Of a DNA stretch of 35,024 nt, positions 8,527 to 17,213 are shown piece after piece (the first letter of the stretch is position 1; each line of letters starts with the position of its first letter). The position numbers and the translations under genes were made by a program. This stretch comes from an uncultured Eubacterium sp. (lineage in GTDB: Bacteria; Bacillota; Clostridia; Peptostreptococcales; Anaerovoracaceae), in assembly GCA_937900695.1 (NCBI GenBank), contig CALCFD010000017.1, positions 1 through 35,024 on the forward strand. The letters run 5' to 3'. Below the pieces are notes generated by a model. It did not search any database. It saw nothing but the letters and a program-made list of their open reading frames with translations, and had not been told where the DNA came from.

Positions 8527-9030
8527 ATGAATAAGAGTTCACCAGCTTACAAGGTAGGGTATGCAGCGATACTTGCAGCTCTTGCCATGATATTTTCTTA
8601 TATAGAAGCTATTATCCCGTTTTCTATAGGTATACCAGGAGTAAAGCTAGGTATCGCTAATCTAGTTATAGTTATAGCTTTATATAAACTAAATTTTAAG
8701 TTTGCTTTTTTAATCAATCTAATTAGAATATTTATGGTAGGATTTTTATTTACAGGTGCTTTTGGGATATTATATTCTCTGGCAGGAGGTATATTAAGTC
8801 TTTTGGTAATGGTACTAGTTAAAAGAGCTAAGGTTTTTTCAATTGTGGGTGTTAGTTTAGCTGGTGGAGTAGCCCATAACCTAGGCCAGCTTATAACAGC
8901 TGCTCTTATAGTATCAAACATAAAGATTTTTATTTACTTCCCAGTGCTGATATTCTCAGGATTAATAAGTGGCATAATCATCGGCATAGTTGCAGGTCTT
9001 ATCCTAACTAAGCTTGACAAGGCAATATAA
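8527..9030 (+). CDS. Gx transporter family / HepS-I-like membrane protein
   Basis: A 167-residue integral membrane protein with about five hydrophobic segments. It matches the family annotated as Gx transporter or heptaprenyl diphosphate synthase component I: the N-terminal AILAALAMIFSYIE and PGVKLGIANL stretches and the later GGVAHNLGQL are typical. It resembles the membrane (S-component-like) part of ECF transporters, and a substrate cannot be assigned. It is translated from AAGGAGG nine bases after the NusG-II gene. The pair sits next to the convergent rnf operon, a neighbourhood often seen in Clostridia, which suggests a link to quinone/flavin or redox membrane functions. Confidence 0.85.
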   Translation: MNKSSPAYKVGYAAILAALAMIFSYIEAIIPFSIGIPGVKLGIANLVIVIALYKLNFKFAFLINLIRIFMVGFLFTGAFGILYSLAGGILSLLVMVLVKRAKVFSIVGVSLAGGVAHNLGQLITAALIVSNIKIFIYFPVLIFSGLISGIIIGIVAGLILTKLDKAI

Positions 9031-9039
9031 AAATATATA

Positions 9040-9074
9040 AAAAAATACCGGCCCATAAGGAGCCGGTATTTTTT
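9040..9074. terminator. Bidirectional terminator between Gx gene and rnfB
   Basis: A 13-bp perfect stem (9040-9052 and 9062-9074, core aaaataccggc / gccggtatttt) with a nine-base loop. It has an A-run on the left and a T-run on the right, so it works for both convergent operons. Confidence 0.92.
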
Positions 9075-9097
9075 ATATGTTTGTTTTCCCGAAAGGA

Positions 9098-9934
9098 TTA
9101 AGCTTCAGCTTTAACTTCTGGCTGTGCAACAACAACCTTTTTTTCCTTAGGAACAACTACGATAGCGCCTGTAGGACATTCCTTAGCACACATACCGCAG
9201 TTCTTACACTTGTCGTAATCGATCTTAGCTAGGTTGTTTTCTACATGGATAGCATCAAACTTACATGTGTTTTCACACTTCTTACATCCGATACATCCGC
9301 TCTTGCAGTTTTTCATAACCTTAGCGCCCTTATCAGCAGATTTACATCTTGGAGATACTCTGTCATCCTTTGTTAGGATTTCGATTACTGACTTAGGACA
9401 TGTGTTAGCACAAACTCCACAGCCTACACAAACGTCTCTGTCAACTACAGCAACACCATTTACGATTGATAGTGCGCCGAAGTCACAAGCTCTTACGCAG
9501 TCGCCTAGACCAAGACATCCAAATGAACATCCTTTTCCGCCACCAAATAACTGGCTAGCGCCTTTACAAGTCATCTTGCTGCCGTATTTCATAATGTCTG
9601 AAGCAACTGATTTGTTACCCTGACACATAACAACAGCAACTGGAGCAGCAGAAGCTTCAGCAGAAACCCCTAGGATTTCACCGATAGCAGCAGCTACATC
9701 AGCGCCACCTACTGGACATTTGTTAACAGGTGTGTTTTTATCTTCACCAAATGCAGCTGCATATCCGTCGCATCCTGAGAATCCGCAAGCACCGCAGTTT
9801 GCACCTGGTAATACTTCTCTTACTTTTGCTACTGTTTCATCAACTGGAACATACATAATTTTAGCAGCAACAGTAAGTACGATACCAAATACTAGACCTA
9901 GACCAACTACTAGGATAATTGGTAATGTAGTCAT
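9098..9934 (-). CDS. rnfB: Rnf complex subunit B (multi-cluster ferredoxin protein)
   Basis: A 278-residue electron-entry subunit of the Rnf complex (ferredoxin:NAD+ oxidoreductase), on the cytoplasmic side. An N-terminal membrane anchor (about 5-25) is followed by the Fe-S module CGACGFSGC...CPVGG, then several CxxCxxC...CP ferredoxin-like motifs (around FGCLGLGDC, CVGCGVCANTCP, CIGCKKCENTC, CKNCGMCAKECP). This makes room for about five to six [4Fe-4S] clusters. A GGAGG site precedes the ATG, 18 bases after rnfA. It is the last gene of the operon and ends just before the shared terminator. Confidence 0.96.
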   Translation of the reverse strand: MTTLPIILVVGLGLVFGIVLTVAAKIMYVPVDETVAKVREVLPGANCGACGFSGCDGYAAAFGEDKNTPVNKCPVGGADVAAAIGEILGVSAEASAAPVAVVMCQGNKSVASDIMKYGSKMTCKGASQLFGGGKGCSFGCLGLGDCVRACDFGALSIVNGVAVVDRDVCVGCGVCANTCPKSVIEILTKDDRVSPRCKSADKGAKVMKNCKSGCIGCKKCENTCKFDAIHVENNLAKIDYDKCKNCGMCAKECPTGAIVVVPKEKKVVVAQPEVKAEA

Positions 9935-9952
9935 ATCTATTCCTCCTTAATA

Positions 9953-10546
9953 TTATGCGAATATTCCATCTACCATTCCTGAGAATCCCATGAATGTTAG
10001 AGATAGAATTGAAGCAGTAACTAATGTGATAGGAATACCCTTAAATGATTCTGGAATTAGAGTATTCTTTTCTAACTTTCCTCTTAGACCAGCAAATAAT
10101 ACCATAGCTAGTAGGAAACCAATGCCGGCACCAAGTGAGTTAAAGATTGACTGAACGAAAGTGTATCCTTCGTCGATATTAAGTACAGTTACACCAAGTA
10201 CAGCACAGTTTGTTGTGATCAGTGGTAGGTAAACACCTAGAGACTGATATAGAGGTGGCATGTACTTTTTAAGTATCATTTCAAGTAGCTGTACTAATGA
10301 AGCGATAACAAGGATAAATACTACTGTCTGTAGGTATCCAATGCCATATGCATCAAGTACAAAGCTTTGAATTGGCCAAGTTACTGCAGTAGCTAGTACC
10401 ATAACGAATGTTACAGCAGCACCCATACCAACTGCAGAATCAAGTTTCTTAGATACGCCTAGGAAAGGACAGATACCTAAGAACTTTGATAATACGAAGT
10501 TATCAACAAGGATAACGCTCATCATGATCATTAATAGTTCTTTCAT
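9953..10546 (-). CDS. rnfA: Rnf complex subunit A
   Basis: A 197-residue membrane subunit with six hydrophobic segments, homologous to RnfE and NqrE. RnfA and RnfE together hold a membrane-embedded Fe-S site through a conserved Cys each; the expected SKFLGICPFLGVSKK motif is present near residue 20. Its start codon overlaps the rnfE stop by one base (TAATG), which points to coupled translation and equal amounts of the two subunits. Confidence 0.97.
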   Translation of the reverse strand: MKELLMIMMSVILVDNFVLSKFLGICPFLGVSKKLDSAVGMGAAVTFVMVLATAVTWPIQSFVLDAYGIGYLQTVVFILVIASLVQLLEMILKKYMPPLYQSLGVYLPLITTNCAVLGVTVLNIDEGYTFVQSIFNSLGAGIGFLLAMVLFAGLRGKLEKNTLIPESFKGIPITLVTASILSLTFMGFSGMVDGIFA

Positions 10547-11229
10547 TATGCTTTATCCCCCTGTTCTTCACATGAAATCTGAGAGCACTGCTCAGCCATT
10601 GGGCAAGCACCACAACCAAATTCCTTCTTCTTAATAGCTTTGCCACCTGAGAATTTGTTTACTGCAGCTACTAGGCATCCAAATACAAAGAATCCACCAG
10701 GAGCTAGCATGAAAATTGTCATAGGTGAGATTGATCCGCCACCGTAGATAGCGAAGTCAAATAATGTACCGCTTCCAAAGAATTCACGGATTAGACCCAT
10801 AACTGTTAGAGTTAGAGTAAAACCAAGACCCATTCCGATACCGTCTAAAGCAGAATCGATAACTGAGTTTTTGTTAGCGAACATTTCAGCTCTTCCTAGG
10901 ATGATACAGTTTACTACGATAAGTGGTATGAACAATCCTAGTGAAGCATCAAGTGCTGGCAGATAAGCTTTTAGTAGCATCTGTACAACAGTTACAAAGC
11001 CAGCGATTACAACGATATAGCAAGGAATTCTTACTTTATCAGGGATTATGTTTTTCAAAATTGAAATTACAATGTTTGAGCAAATTAATACAGCCATAGC
11101 TGCAACACCCATACCTGCCCCGTTAATAGCACTTGTTGTTGTAGCAAGTGTAGGACATGTACCTAGTAATAGAACTAGTACTGGATTTTCTTTAATAATA
11201 CCTTTAGTTAAGATTTTTAGTTTTTCCAT
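10546..11229 (-). CDS. rnfE: Rnf complex subunit E, with Cys-rich tail
   Basis: A 227-residue membrane subunit, the inverted partner of RnfA, with about six membrane segments and the NPVLVLLLGTCPTLA motif near the N-terminus. GLIREFFGSG is a further family mark. An odd feature is the hydrophilic tail after the last membrane segment, which carries four cysteines as C206-x2-C209-x5-C215-x4-C220, a spacing that could hold a metal or Fe-S site. It overlaps rnfG and rnfA by one base each. Confidence 0.96.
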   Translation of the reverse strand: MEKLKILTKGIIKENPVLVLLLGTCPTLATTTSAINGAGMGVAAMAVLICSNIVISILKNIIPDKVRIPCYIVVIAGFVTVVQMLLKAYLPALDASLGLFIPLIVVNCIILGRAEMFANKNSVIDSALDGIGMGLGFTLTLTVMGLIREFFGSGTLFDFAIYGGGSISPMTIFMLAPGGFFVFGCLVAAVNKFSGGKAIKKKEFGCGACPMAEQCSQISCEEQGDKA

Positions 11230-11780
11230 TATTTAACACCTCCACAGTCTTTGTATTGCTGAAGAGCGGCTTTAACAGCATCAAATACACCACCAGATGA
11301 AACTGAAGCACCTACTATGTAGTCAACATTCTTTTCATCTTTGATTTTTTCTGCAGTTAGTTCTTTAACGCCTTCGTATCCTTTTAGATATTCAGGAGTC
11401 ATAGCTTTTGTACCTAGACCTGGTGTGTCAGCATGGTTTGTTACCTTAACGCCAGTGATAGCACCATCTTTATCGATACCAGTCATTACAGTCATCTGTC
11501 CACCAAATGATTTAGATGTTGAAGTTACAACAACACCACATTTGTTTTCTGCAACATAATATTCTATAACATTATCATTTAGCTTACCTGTATATTCTTT
11601 GAAGCCTTTAGCTTCAGCAAGAACTTCAGCTCTTGTTTTATCTGCATTTTCTTTAGCAATCTTTTCAATCTGAGGCTTTGTAGCACTGTTTGATAGTACT
11701 AAAGCAACAGTGATTACTAAACAAATGATTACAAGTACAAGAGTAGGCGCGATATTTTCCTGGAAATTCTTATTTTTCAT
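11229..11780 (-). CDS. rnfG: Rnf complex subunit G (covalent FMN)
   Basis: Start chosen at 11780 (183 residues): a GGGAGG site lies about seven bases upstream, whereas an in-frame ATG at 11834 lies deep inside rnfD and has no site. One N-terminal membrane anchor (about 10-30) is followed by a periplasm-facing FMN-binding domain. The usual flavinylation motif SGATxT appears here as VGASVS, so the FMN acceptor would be Ser161, not Thr. NHADTPGLGTKA is another family mark. ApbE encoded nearby should attach the FMN. It overlaps the rnfD end by 11 bases. Confidence 0.94.
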   Translation of the reverse strand: MKNKNFQENIAPTLVLVIICLVITVALVLSNSATKPQIEKIAKENADKTRAEVLAEAKGFKEYTGKLNDNVIEYYVAENKCGVVVTSTSKSFGGQMTVMTGIDKDGAITGVKVTNHADTPGLGTKAMTPEYLKGYEGVKELTAEKIKDEKNVDYIVGASVSSGGVFDAVKAALQQYKDCGGVK

Positions 11781-12741
11781 CTGCAGCGCCTCCCTTCTTA
11801 GGTTTATATAATCTGTTAGTGCAGAAGTTTTCAATATGAGGTGTTAATACGTTCATTAATAGGATAGCGAATGAAACACCTTCTGGATATGCACCAAATA
11901 GTCTTACTAGCATAGTCATGATACCACAGCCTACACCGAAGATAACTTTACCTAGTGGTAGTAGTGGAGTAGTTACATAGTCAGTTGCCATGAAGAATGC
12001 ACCTAACATTACACCACCTGCAAGGATGTGGAAAATAGCCATGTTGATGTCGCCAGTAGCGATAAATGCAATAACAAATACTGTACCGATGAAGCATACA
12101 GGTGTGATTGGAGAAATAACTTTCTTCCAAATTAAGAATAATCCACCGATGATTAAAGCGATAGCACTTACTTCACCCATAGATCCACCGATAGTTCCTA
12201 GGAACATGTCCATGTTAGAAGGAAGATCAGCGCCACCTTCTTTTAGAAGTCCTAGAGGTGTTGGTCCTGTAACAGCATCTGTAGCAGCTGTTCTTGGTAC
12301 AGGCCAAGTTGTCATCTGTGTTGCAAATGAAATAAATAGCACAACTCTTGCTGTGATAGCAGGGTTGAATAAGTTGTGTCCTAGTCCACCAAATAGATTC
12401 TTAACTACGATGATAGCAATTGCAGAACCAATTACTGCGATGTAGTAAGGTAGGTTTGATGGTACGTTAAACGCAATTAGTAAACCTGTTAGGGCAGCTG
12501 ATAGATCACCAACTGTCTGAGGTTTTTTCATTAGCATGTTCCATAGATATTCGAACAATACTGATGATAATACGCATACAGCTGTAAGAATTAATACTCT
12601 TGAGCCAAATACGTATGTACTTACGCATAGAGAAGGGATAAGGGCTAAGATAACCATTCCCATAATTCTCTTTGTATCTTCGTTATTAACCGCATGTGGT
12701 GAAGAAGATACTATAAGATTATTGTAATACTTCTTTTCCAT
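11770..12741 (-). CDS. rnfD: Rnf complex subunit D (covalent FMN)
   Basis: A 323-residue membrane subunit with about nine or ten membrane segments, homologous to NqrB. It takes part in ion translocation and carries FMN bound to Thr through a phosphoester. The flavinylation motif is DAVTGPTPLG, with acceptor Thr161; Pro160 replaces the usual Ala of (S/T)GAT. FNPAITARV and GHNLFNP are typical family stretches. Start and stop codons overlap those of rnfC (one base) and rnfG. Confidence 0.96.
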   Translation of the reverse strand: MEKKYYNNLIVSSSPHAVNNEDTKRIMGMVILALIPSLCVSTYVFGSRVLILTAVCVLSSVLFEYLWNMLMKKPQTVGDLSAALTGLLIAFNVPSNLPYYIAVIGSAIAIIVVKNLFGGLGHNLFNPAITARVVLFISFATQMTTWPVPRTAATDAVTGPTPLGLLKEGGADLPSNMDMFLGTIGGSMGEVSAIALIIGGLFLIWKKVISPITPVCFIGTVFVIAFIATGDINMAIFHILAGGVMLGAFFMATDYVTTPLLPLGKVIFGVGCGIMTMLVRLFGAYPEGVSFAILLMNVLTPHIENFCTNRLYKPKKGGAADEK

Positions 12742-14060
12742 TATTTACTCTGTGCCTCCTTTAAAATAGCTTTACCCAGTTTGTTGTTGAATCCTAGAGG
12801 TCTTCTTGCTGGGCATACATAAGCACAACTTCCGCATTCCATACACTGCATTACCTGAAGCTGTTCAAGTCTTACAGCATCTTTCTGTTCCATAGCTTCT
12901 GTTAAAGCTGTTGGAAGTAGGTTAAATGGACATGCGTTGTGGCATCTTCCGCAGTTAATACAATTTGTTTCTTCAGGAACTAAAGCCTGAGGACCTGAGA
13001 ATGCAAGAATTGCATTGTTGTTTTTAACAACTGGTAGTGCATCTGAGAAAATTGCTCTTCCCATCATAGGACCACCCATTAGAATTTTCTTTGGCTCTTC
13101 TTTGTATCCGCCACAAAATTCCACAATGTCTGCGATACGAGTACCTAAAGGAGCAATAATATTTCCAGGGTTTGTTACAGCTGAACCATCAACTGTCATT
13201 CTTTTTTCTACAAGAGGCATACCTGTTCTGAAGTATTTACCTACAAATGCAATAGAAGTTACGTTTGATAGGATTACTCCAAGTGCAGCAGGAAGTACAC
13301 CTGCAGCCATATGCTTACCTGTAATTTCGTAGATCATTACACGTTCAGCACCCTGTGGGTATGTTGTCTGAAGAGTAACAACTTCAATTTTGTCAGCAAG
13401 ACCTTGTTCTGCAATAGTAGCGATTAGCTTTTCAATTGCATCTGGCTTGTTACCTTCAACACCGATATATCCCTTTGCTAGGTTTAGGTGTTTCATAACT
13501 AGCTTCATACCATCAATGATGTCCTGAGTATCTTCAAGCATAAGTCTGTGGTCAGATGTGATATATGGTTCACATTCTGCAGCGTTTACGATTAAAGTAT
13601 CAACCTCATCGATGTTCTTTGGATTGAATTTGATGTGTGTTGGGAATGATGCACCACCCAATCCTACAAGTCCGCTCTTTCTAATTGCAGCAACGAACTC
13701 TTCCATGTTTTCTGCTTTTGGAGGTTCTAGACCTTCCACTTCTTCCTGTTTACCGTCAGTTTCAATAACGATAACCTGATCATAGCCACCCATTGCATTT
13801 CTCTGTTCTTCGATAGCTTTAACAGTACCTGAAACGCTTGAGTGAATTGGTGCACTTACAAATGCATCAGTATCACCAATTAGCTGTCCAACTTTAACAG
13901 TGTCGCCTTTTGCTACTAGAGGTTTACATGGAGCACCAATGTGCATTGACATTGGGATGCAAACTTCTGAAGGTACAGGCATTCTCTGTGTTTCACACTG
14001 AGCTGTGTTTTTATGATGGGCAACGTGGATGCTATGTAAATGCTTTCTCTGTTGACTCAT
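12741..14060 (-). CDS. rnfC: Rnf complex subunit C (NADH-binding)
   Basis: A 439-residue cytoplasmic subunit where NAD+ is reduced. Domains in order: barrel-sandwich/biotinyl-like N-terminus (about 35-105), a Complex-I 51-kDa-like FMN/NADH fold with GLGGASFPTHIKF (about 135-148), an SLBB-like region, and two ferredoxin motifs, CINCGRCHNACP and CMECGSCAYVCP, near 365-420. It is the first gene of rnfCDGEAB; GGAAGG lies eight bases before the ATG. The order C-D-G-E-A-B is the common clostridial one. Confidence 0.96.
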   Translation of the reverse strand: MSQQRKHLHSIHVAHHKNTAQCETQRMPVPSEVCIPMSMHIGAPCKPLVAKGDTVKVGQLIGDTDAFVSAPIHSSVSGTVKAIEEQRNAMGGYDQVIVIETDGKQEEVEGLEPPKAENMEEFVAAIRKSGLVGLGGASFPTHIKFNPKNIDEVDTLIVNAAECEPYITSDHRLMLEDTQDIIDGMKLVMKHLNLAKGYIGVEGNKPDAIEKLIATIAEQGLADKIEVVTLQTTYPQGAERVMIYEITGKHMAAGVLPAALGVILSNVTSIAFVGKYFRTGMPLVEKRMTVDGSAVTNPGNIIAPLGTRIADIVEFCGGYKEEPKKILMGGPMMGRAIFSDALPVVKNNNAILAFSGPQALVPEETNCINCGRCHNACPFNLLPTALTEAMEQKDAVRLEQLQVMQCMECGSCAYVCPARRPLGFNNKLGKAILKEAQSK

Positions 14061-14108
14061 TTATAAAACCTTCCTTTCGTGAAAATTTGTATCAAACCGA
14101 ACATTATC

Positions 14109-14117
14109 ATAATATCA
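14109..14117 (-). promoter_or_regulatory. Possible extended -10 of the rnf operon
   Basis: On the minus strand the sequence reads TGATATTAT, an extended -10 form, about 50 bases before the rnfC ATG. No convincing -35 box is visible. The intergenic space shared with the divergent aldolase gene is 151 bases. Confidence 0.35.
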
Positions 14118-14211
14118 CTTTTTTGTAATAAAAGCTATATTAAATGTTAAAAAAAGTTTATACTAAAGTAGGAAAAAAGCTTAAAAAATAAAGAATTGTA
14201 CGAGGTATACT

Positions 14212-15144
14212 ATGGAATGGGTATCAAAAAAAGAAGAAGTTGTTAGGGCCGGTGTTTTTTTGGTTGAGCATGGTCTTGTTTCAAGAACGTGGGGTAATAT
14301 ATCTGTAAGGCAAGATGACAAGTGGTTTTCTATAACTCCAAGTGGTAAAAGCTATGATGATATAACTTGTGATGATATAGTAGATGTATCCATGGAAACG
14401 TTAGAATTTCAAGGTGATATAAGACCATCATCAGAAAAAGGTCTACATAAAGTCATATATGATGAGAGGAAGGAGGCTATGGCTATTGTTCATACTCATC
14501 AAAGGTTTGCGACTGCTTTATCAGTTTTAGCAAATGGAGGTTGTAGTGAAAATAATGGCATTTTTTGTGGTGAACTCATAACACAAGATATAGGGGCATC
14601 ATCTGTGCAATATGCTATGTCAGGAACTGAAAAATTAGTGGAAAATACTAAAAAGGTTTTAAAAAATGCAAAAAAAAATTGGCTCATTTTAGCAAATCAT
14701 GGAGTTTGTACATGGGGAGTTAACTTAAAAGCAGCGATGAATGTAGCCATAGAACTTGAAAAAAAGAGTGAAGAAATACTAAAAGCTATAAATGTTTGTT
14801 GGGATAAAGAAATAATATTAGATTATAAAAAGGAAAGGAATAGTTATTATTGCTATAATAATTCAGCAGAGATCAGAGGAATAATTAAAAAGGGAGTCGA
14901 TTGCTTAGATGGATATATAGATGATTTTGGGCAAATTGTAGGAGAAAAGGTTACGGTGGATGAGAAGAAAGGTGTATTTCTTAAGGCAGATAATTTAGAT
15001 GACCTTAAGGCTATGAATGAGATAACTTCTAAAAATGCTTTGGCATGCCAAATAGCCCTTGGTTTTGGAGCAAATCCTATAGCGACAAATTATTTAAAAG
15101 AAATGAGAAAAAAATATGTAGAATATTATTCAAAACTTAAATAA
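14212..15144 (+). CDS. Class II aldolase/adducin-family protein, extended C-terminus
   Basis: A 310-residue protein whose first 210 residues are a class II aldolase domain. Zinc ligands H94 and H96 (in VHTHQ) and H163 (in ANHG) and the catalytic glutamate E75 (in SSEKGLH) are visible, so it is probably active, cleaving or forming a C-C bond next to a hydroxy-ketone (fuculose-phosphate aldolase-like). The C-terminal extension of about 90 residues is unusual; usual length is about 215. The substrate is unknown. It starts a plus-strand cluster with an opine-type dehydrogenase, an SDR and a MATE exporter. A GAGG site lies seven bases before the ATG. Confidence 0.87.
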   Translation: MEWVSKKEEVVRAGVFLVEHGLVSRTWGNISVRQDDKWFSITPSGKSYDDITCDDIVDVSMETLEFQGDIRPSSEKGLHKVIYDERKEAMAIVHTHQRFATALSVLANGGCSENNGIFCGELITQDIGASSVQYAMSGTEKLVENTKKVLKNAKKNWLILANHGVCTWGVNLKAAMNVAIELEKKSEEILKAINVCWDKEIILDYKKERNSYYCYNNSAEIRGIIKKGVDCLDGYIDDFGQIVGEKVTVDEKKGVFLKADNLDDLKAMNEITSKNALACQIALGFGANPIATNYLKEMRKKYVEYYSKLK

Positions 15145-15149
15145 AAGTG

Positions 15150-15155
15150 TATAAT
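15150..15155 (+). promoter_or_regulatory. Possible -10 box before the opine-type dehydrogenase
   Basis: TATAAT lies six bases after the aldolase stop and about 55 bases before the next ATG. The matching -35 region is poor, so this may be an internal promoter of the cluster or chance. Confidence 0.3.
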
Positions 15156-15210
15156 ACTTATTAAGTTTTATATGCATTAAAAATGTATATAAGAAAGGAA
15201 GAAAAAAGAA

Positions 15211-16437
15211 ATGAAAAAGGATATGTCATACTTAAAGGATATGCCTATTGCTGTATTAGGCGGTGGAGCTGTTGCATTAACTTGTGCTGCTGATTGTAAG
15301 CTTGCAGGACGAGAGGTTAGACTTTTTACTAGAAAAGAAAAGACTATAAAGAATTTAGATAAGACAGGCATAAAGCTAGAAGGTATTCAGAGAAATCTGT
15401 ATGGATTTACTAGAGAGGGTAAGGCATTTTTAGATGTGGCTAGTACAAATATGGCAGATGTAGTAAAAGGTGCTGGATTAATTGTAATTGCAATTTCAGC
15501 ACATGCTTTAGATAACTACTTAAAGACATTAGTGCCATTACTTGAAGATGGACAGGTAGTTCATATTTATACAGATAATTATGGAACATTGATTTTAAGA
15601 AAATATATGAGAGAACTAGGTTGTGATAAGGATATCATTGTAGGAGGATGGTCTTCAGCTCCTTATGGAACTCGTACAGAAAATGTAGGTGGTCATGTAC
15701 TTCCTACAGTATCGGCTAAGTATAGAGCAATTACTTTAAGAGGTGCATCTTTACCGATGAGTGATATGGATGCATTTATGGAGTCGGTAAAGTACCTTCC
15801 ATGTATGGATGCAGTTACAAATGGAGATGGACCACAGAGAGGTGATACTGTACTAGATATAGGATTTTCAAATATCAATCCTGTTATACATGTGCCAGCA
15901 TCAGTTTTAGGTGTATCAAGTATGGAAAACTTTCAGATTCTTTCAGGTAAGGATCCTAGAGAATATTCTATGTATTCTCATGGCCTTTGTAAATCAATTT
16001 GCGAAGTGCAGTATCAGTTTTATGAAGAGGAATGTAAGGTTGCCGATGCTATAGGTATCGATATGTCAAGATATAAATATGAGTCATTTTTTTCAAGAAG
16101 AAGCATCTTAACTCAGGAATATATGGGATTGGATGAAAACGGCAATGACAATGTGGTTTTTCCTTTAGACAAACCTTGCGATGAAGGAAATACTGGGCCT
16201 GATAATATAGACCATAGATATTTTACAGAGGATATTCCTGTAGGATGTAAAATATATCATGAACTAGGAAAGAAATTTGGGGTGGCAACACCTATAATAG
16301 ACTCAATGATTGTAATTGGTGGAGCTATGCATAAAACAAATTATTTTGAAAATAGTAAATTTAATTTAGATTTTTTGGGTATAGGTAATATGGATAAAGA
16401 AGAGTTGTTAGATTATTTATATAACGGCAATATTTAA
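15211..16437 (+). CDS. Octopine/nopaline dehydrogenase-family protein
   Basis: A 408-residue NAD(P)-dependent dehydrogenase. The N-terminal Rossmann fold begins with AVLGGGAVAL (about 13-22). The C-terminal helical domain carries the family's RYFTEDIPVG motif (about 333-342) and PIIDSMIVIGG. Family enzymes reductively join an amino acid to a keto acid to give opines, or oxidise such products; related enzymes make opine metallophores. The substrate here is unknown. A GGAAG site stands about ten bases before the ATG. It lies 66 bases after the aldolase and 22 bases before the SDR gene. Confidence 0.88.
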   Translation: MKKDMSYLKDMPIAVLGGGAVALTCAADCKLAGREVRLFTRKEKTIKNLDKTGIKLEGIQRNLYGFTREGKAFLDVASTNMADVVKGAGLIVIAISAHALDNYLKTLVPLLEDGQVVHIYTDNYGTLILRKYMRELGCDKDIIVGGWSSAPYGTRTENVGGHVLPTVSAKYRAITLRGASLPMSDMDAFMESVKYLPCMDAVTNGDGPQRGDTVLDIGFSNINPVIHVPASVLGVSSMENFQILSGKDPREYSMYSHGLCKSICEVQYQFYEEECKVADAIGIDMSRYKYESFFSRRSILTQEYMGLDENGNDNVVFPLDKPCDEGNTGPDNIDHRYFTEDIPVGCKIYHELGKKFGVATPIIDSMIVIGGAMHKTNYFENSKFNLDFLGIGNMDKEELLDYLYNGNI

Positions 16438-16459
16438 GAAATAATGGAGGATATAAAAA

Positions 16460-17200
16460 ATGTTGAAAGATAAAATTGCAATTGTAACTGGTGGTGCTGG
16501 TGGTATTGGTCAGTGCATCGTGAGAAGATTATCAGATGAAGGAGCGACAGTAATTATTCATTACAATAAATCTCAGGAAAAAGCTATGGAGCTTTGCCAT
16601 GAACTAATCTCAAATGGTCGAAAAGCAGACACATATCAGTGCGATATTAGAGATAACAAAAAGGTAGAGGAAATGATTAAAGCTGTTTATGAAAAATATG
16701 GCAAAATCGATATTTTAGTAAACAATGCTGGTGTGGCATTAGATGCCCGTATTCATAAGATGCCAGAAGAGTATTTTGATGAAACTATGGCTGTAAATGT
16801 CAAGGGTGTATGGAATGGTACACAACATGTTCTTCCAATTATGATGGAGCAGGGTAGTGGTGCTATAATCAATATATCTTCTGTTGCAGGCACTCGTGGA
16901 AATATAGGTCAGTCAGGATATGCATCTTCAAAAGCAGCAGTTATTGGTATGACTAAGACTATTGCAAGAGAGGGAGCAGCTAAGGGGGTAAGAGCAAATT
17001 CTGTTGCACCAGGATATATTGAAGTTGGCATGTCAGAGCAGATTCCAGATAAATTAAAGGGAATGTTAATCAATGAAATTCCTCTAGGTAGACCTGGAAA
17101 GGGAAAAGAGATTGCAGCTGCTGTAGCATTTTTGGCTAGTGAAGATGCCGGATATATTACAGGTCAAGTTATCGAAGTAAATGGTGGCATGAACATGTAA
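16460..17200 (+). CDS. SDR-family oxidoreductase (FabG-like)
   Basis: A 246-residue classical short-chain dehydrogenase with all key residues: TGGAGGIG cofactor motif (10-17), NNAG (88-91), N113, catalytic S141, Y154 and K158, and the C-terminal GQVIEVNGGMNM. It is close to 3-oxoacyl-ACP reductases by motif, but there are no other fatty-acid genes around, so a cluster-specific ketone or alcohol substrate is more likely. GGAGG lies about nine bases before the ATG. It is followed after 13 bases by the MATE gene. Confidence 0.9.
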   Translation: MLKDKIAIVTGGAGGIGQCIVRRLSDEGATVIIHYNKSQEKAMELCHELISNGRKADTYQCDIRDNKKVEEMIKAVYEKYGKIDILVNNAGVALDARIHKMPEEYFDETMAVNVKGVWNGTQHVLPIMMEQGSGAIINISSVAGTRGNIGQSGYASSKAAVIGMTKTIAREGAAKGVRANSVAPGYIEVGMSEQIPDKLKGMLINEIPLGRPGKGKEIAAAVAFLASEDAGYITGQVIEVNGGMNM

Positions 17201-17213
17201 TAGAGGTGCAACT

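Noticed and set aside
9234..9623. Plus-strand frame of 129 codons opposite rnfB
   Set aside because: Antisense to Cys-rich ferredoxin motifs; His/Pro-rich product is the usual artefact.
11990..12445. Long plus-strand frame opposite rnfD (151 codons)
   Set aside because: Shadow of a strongly conserved membrane protein; no ribosome site, and composition mirrors rnfD codons.
14159..14164. TATACT as a -10 box for the aldolase gene
   Set aside because: No acceptable -35 at 16-18 bases and no extended -10; not strong enough to list.
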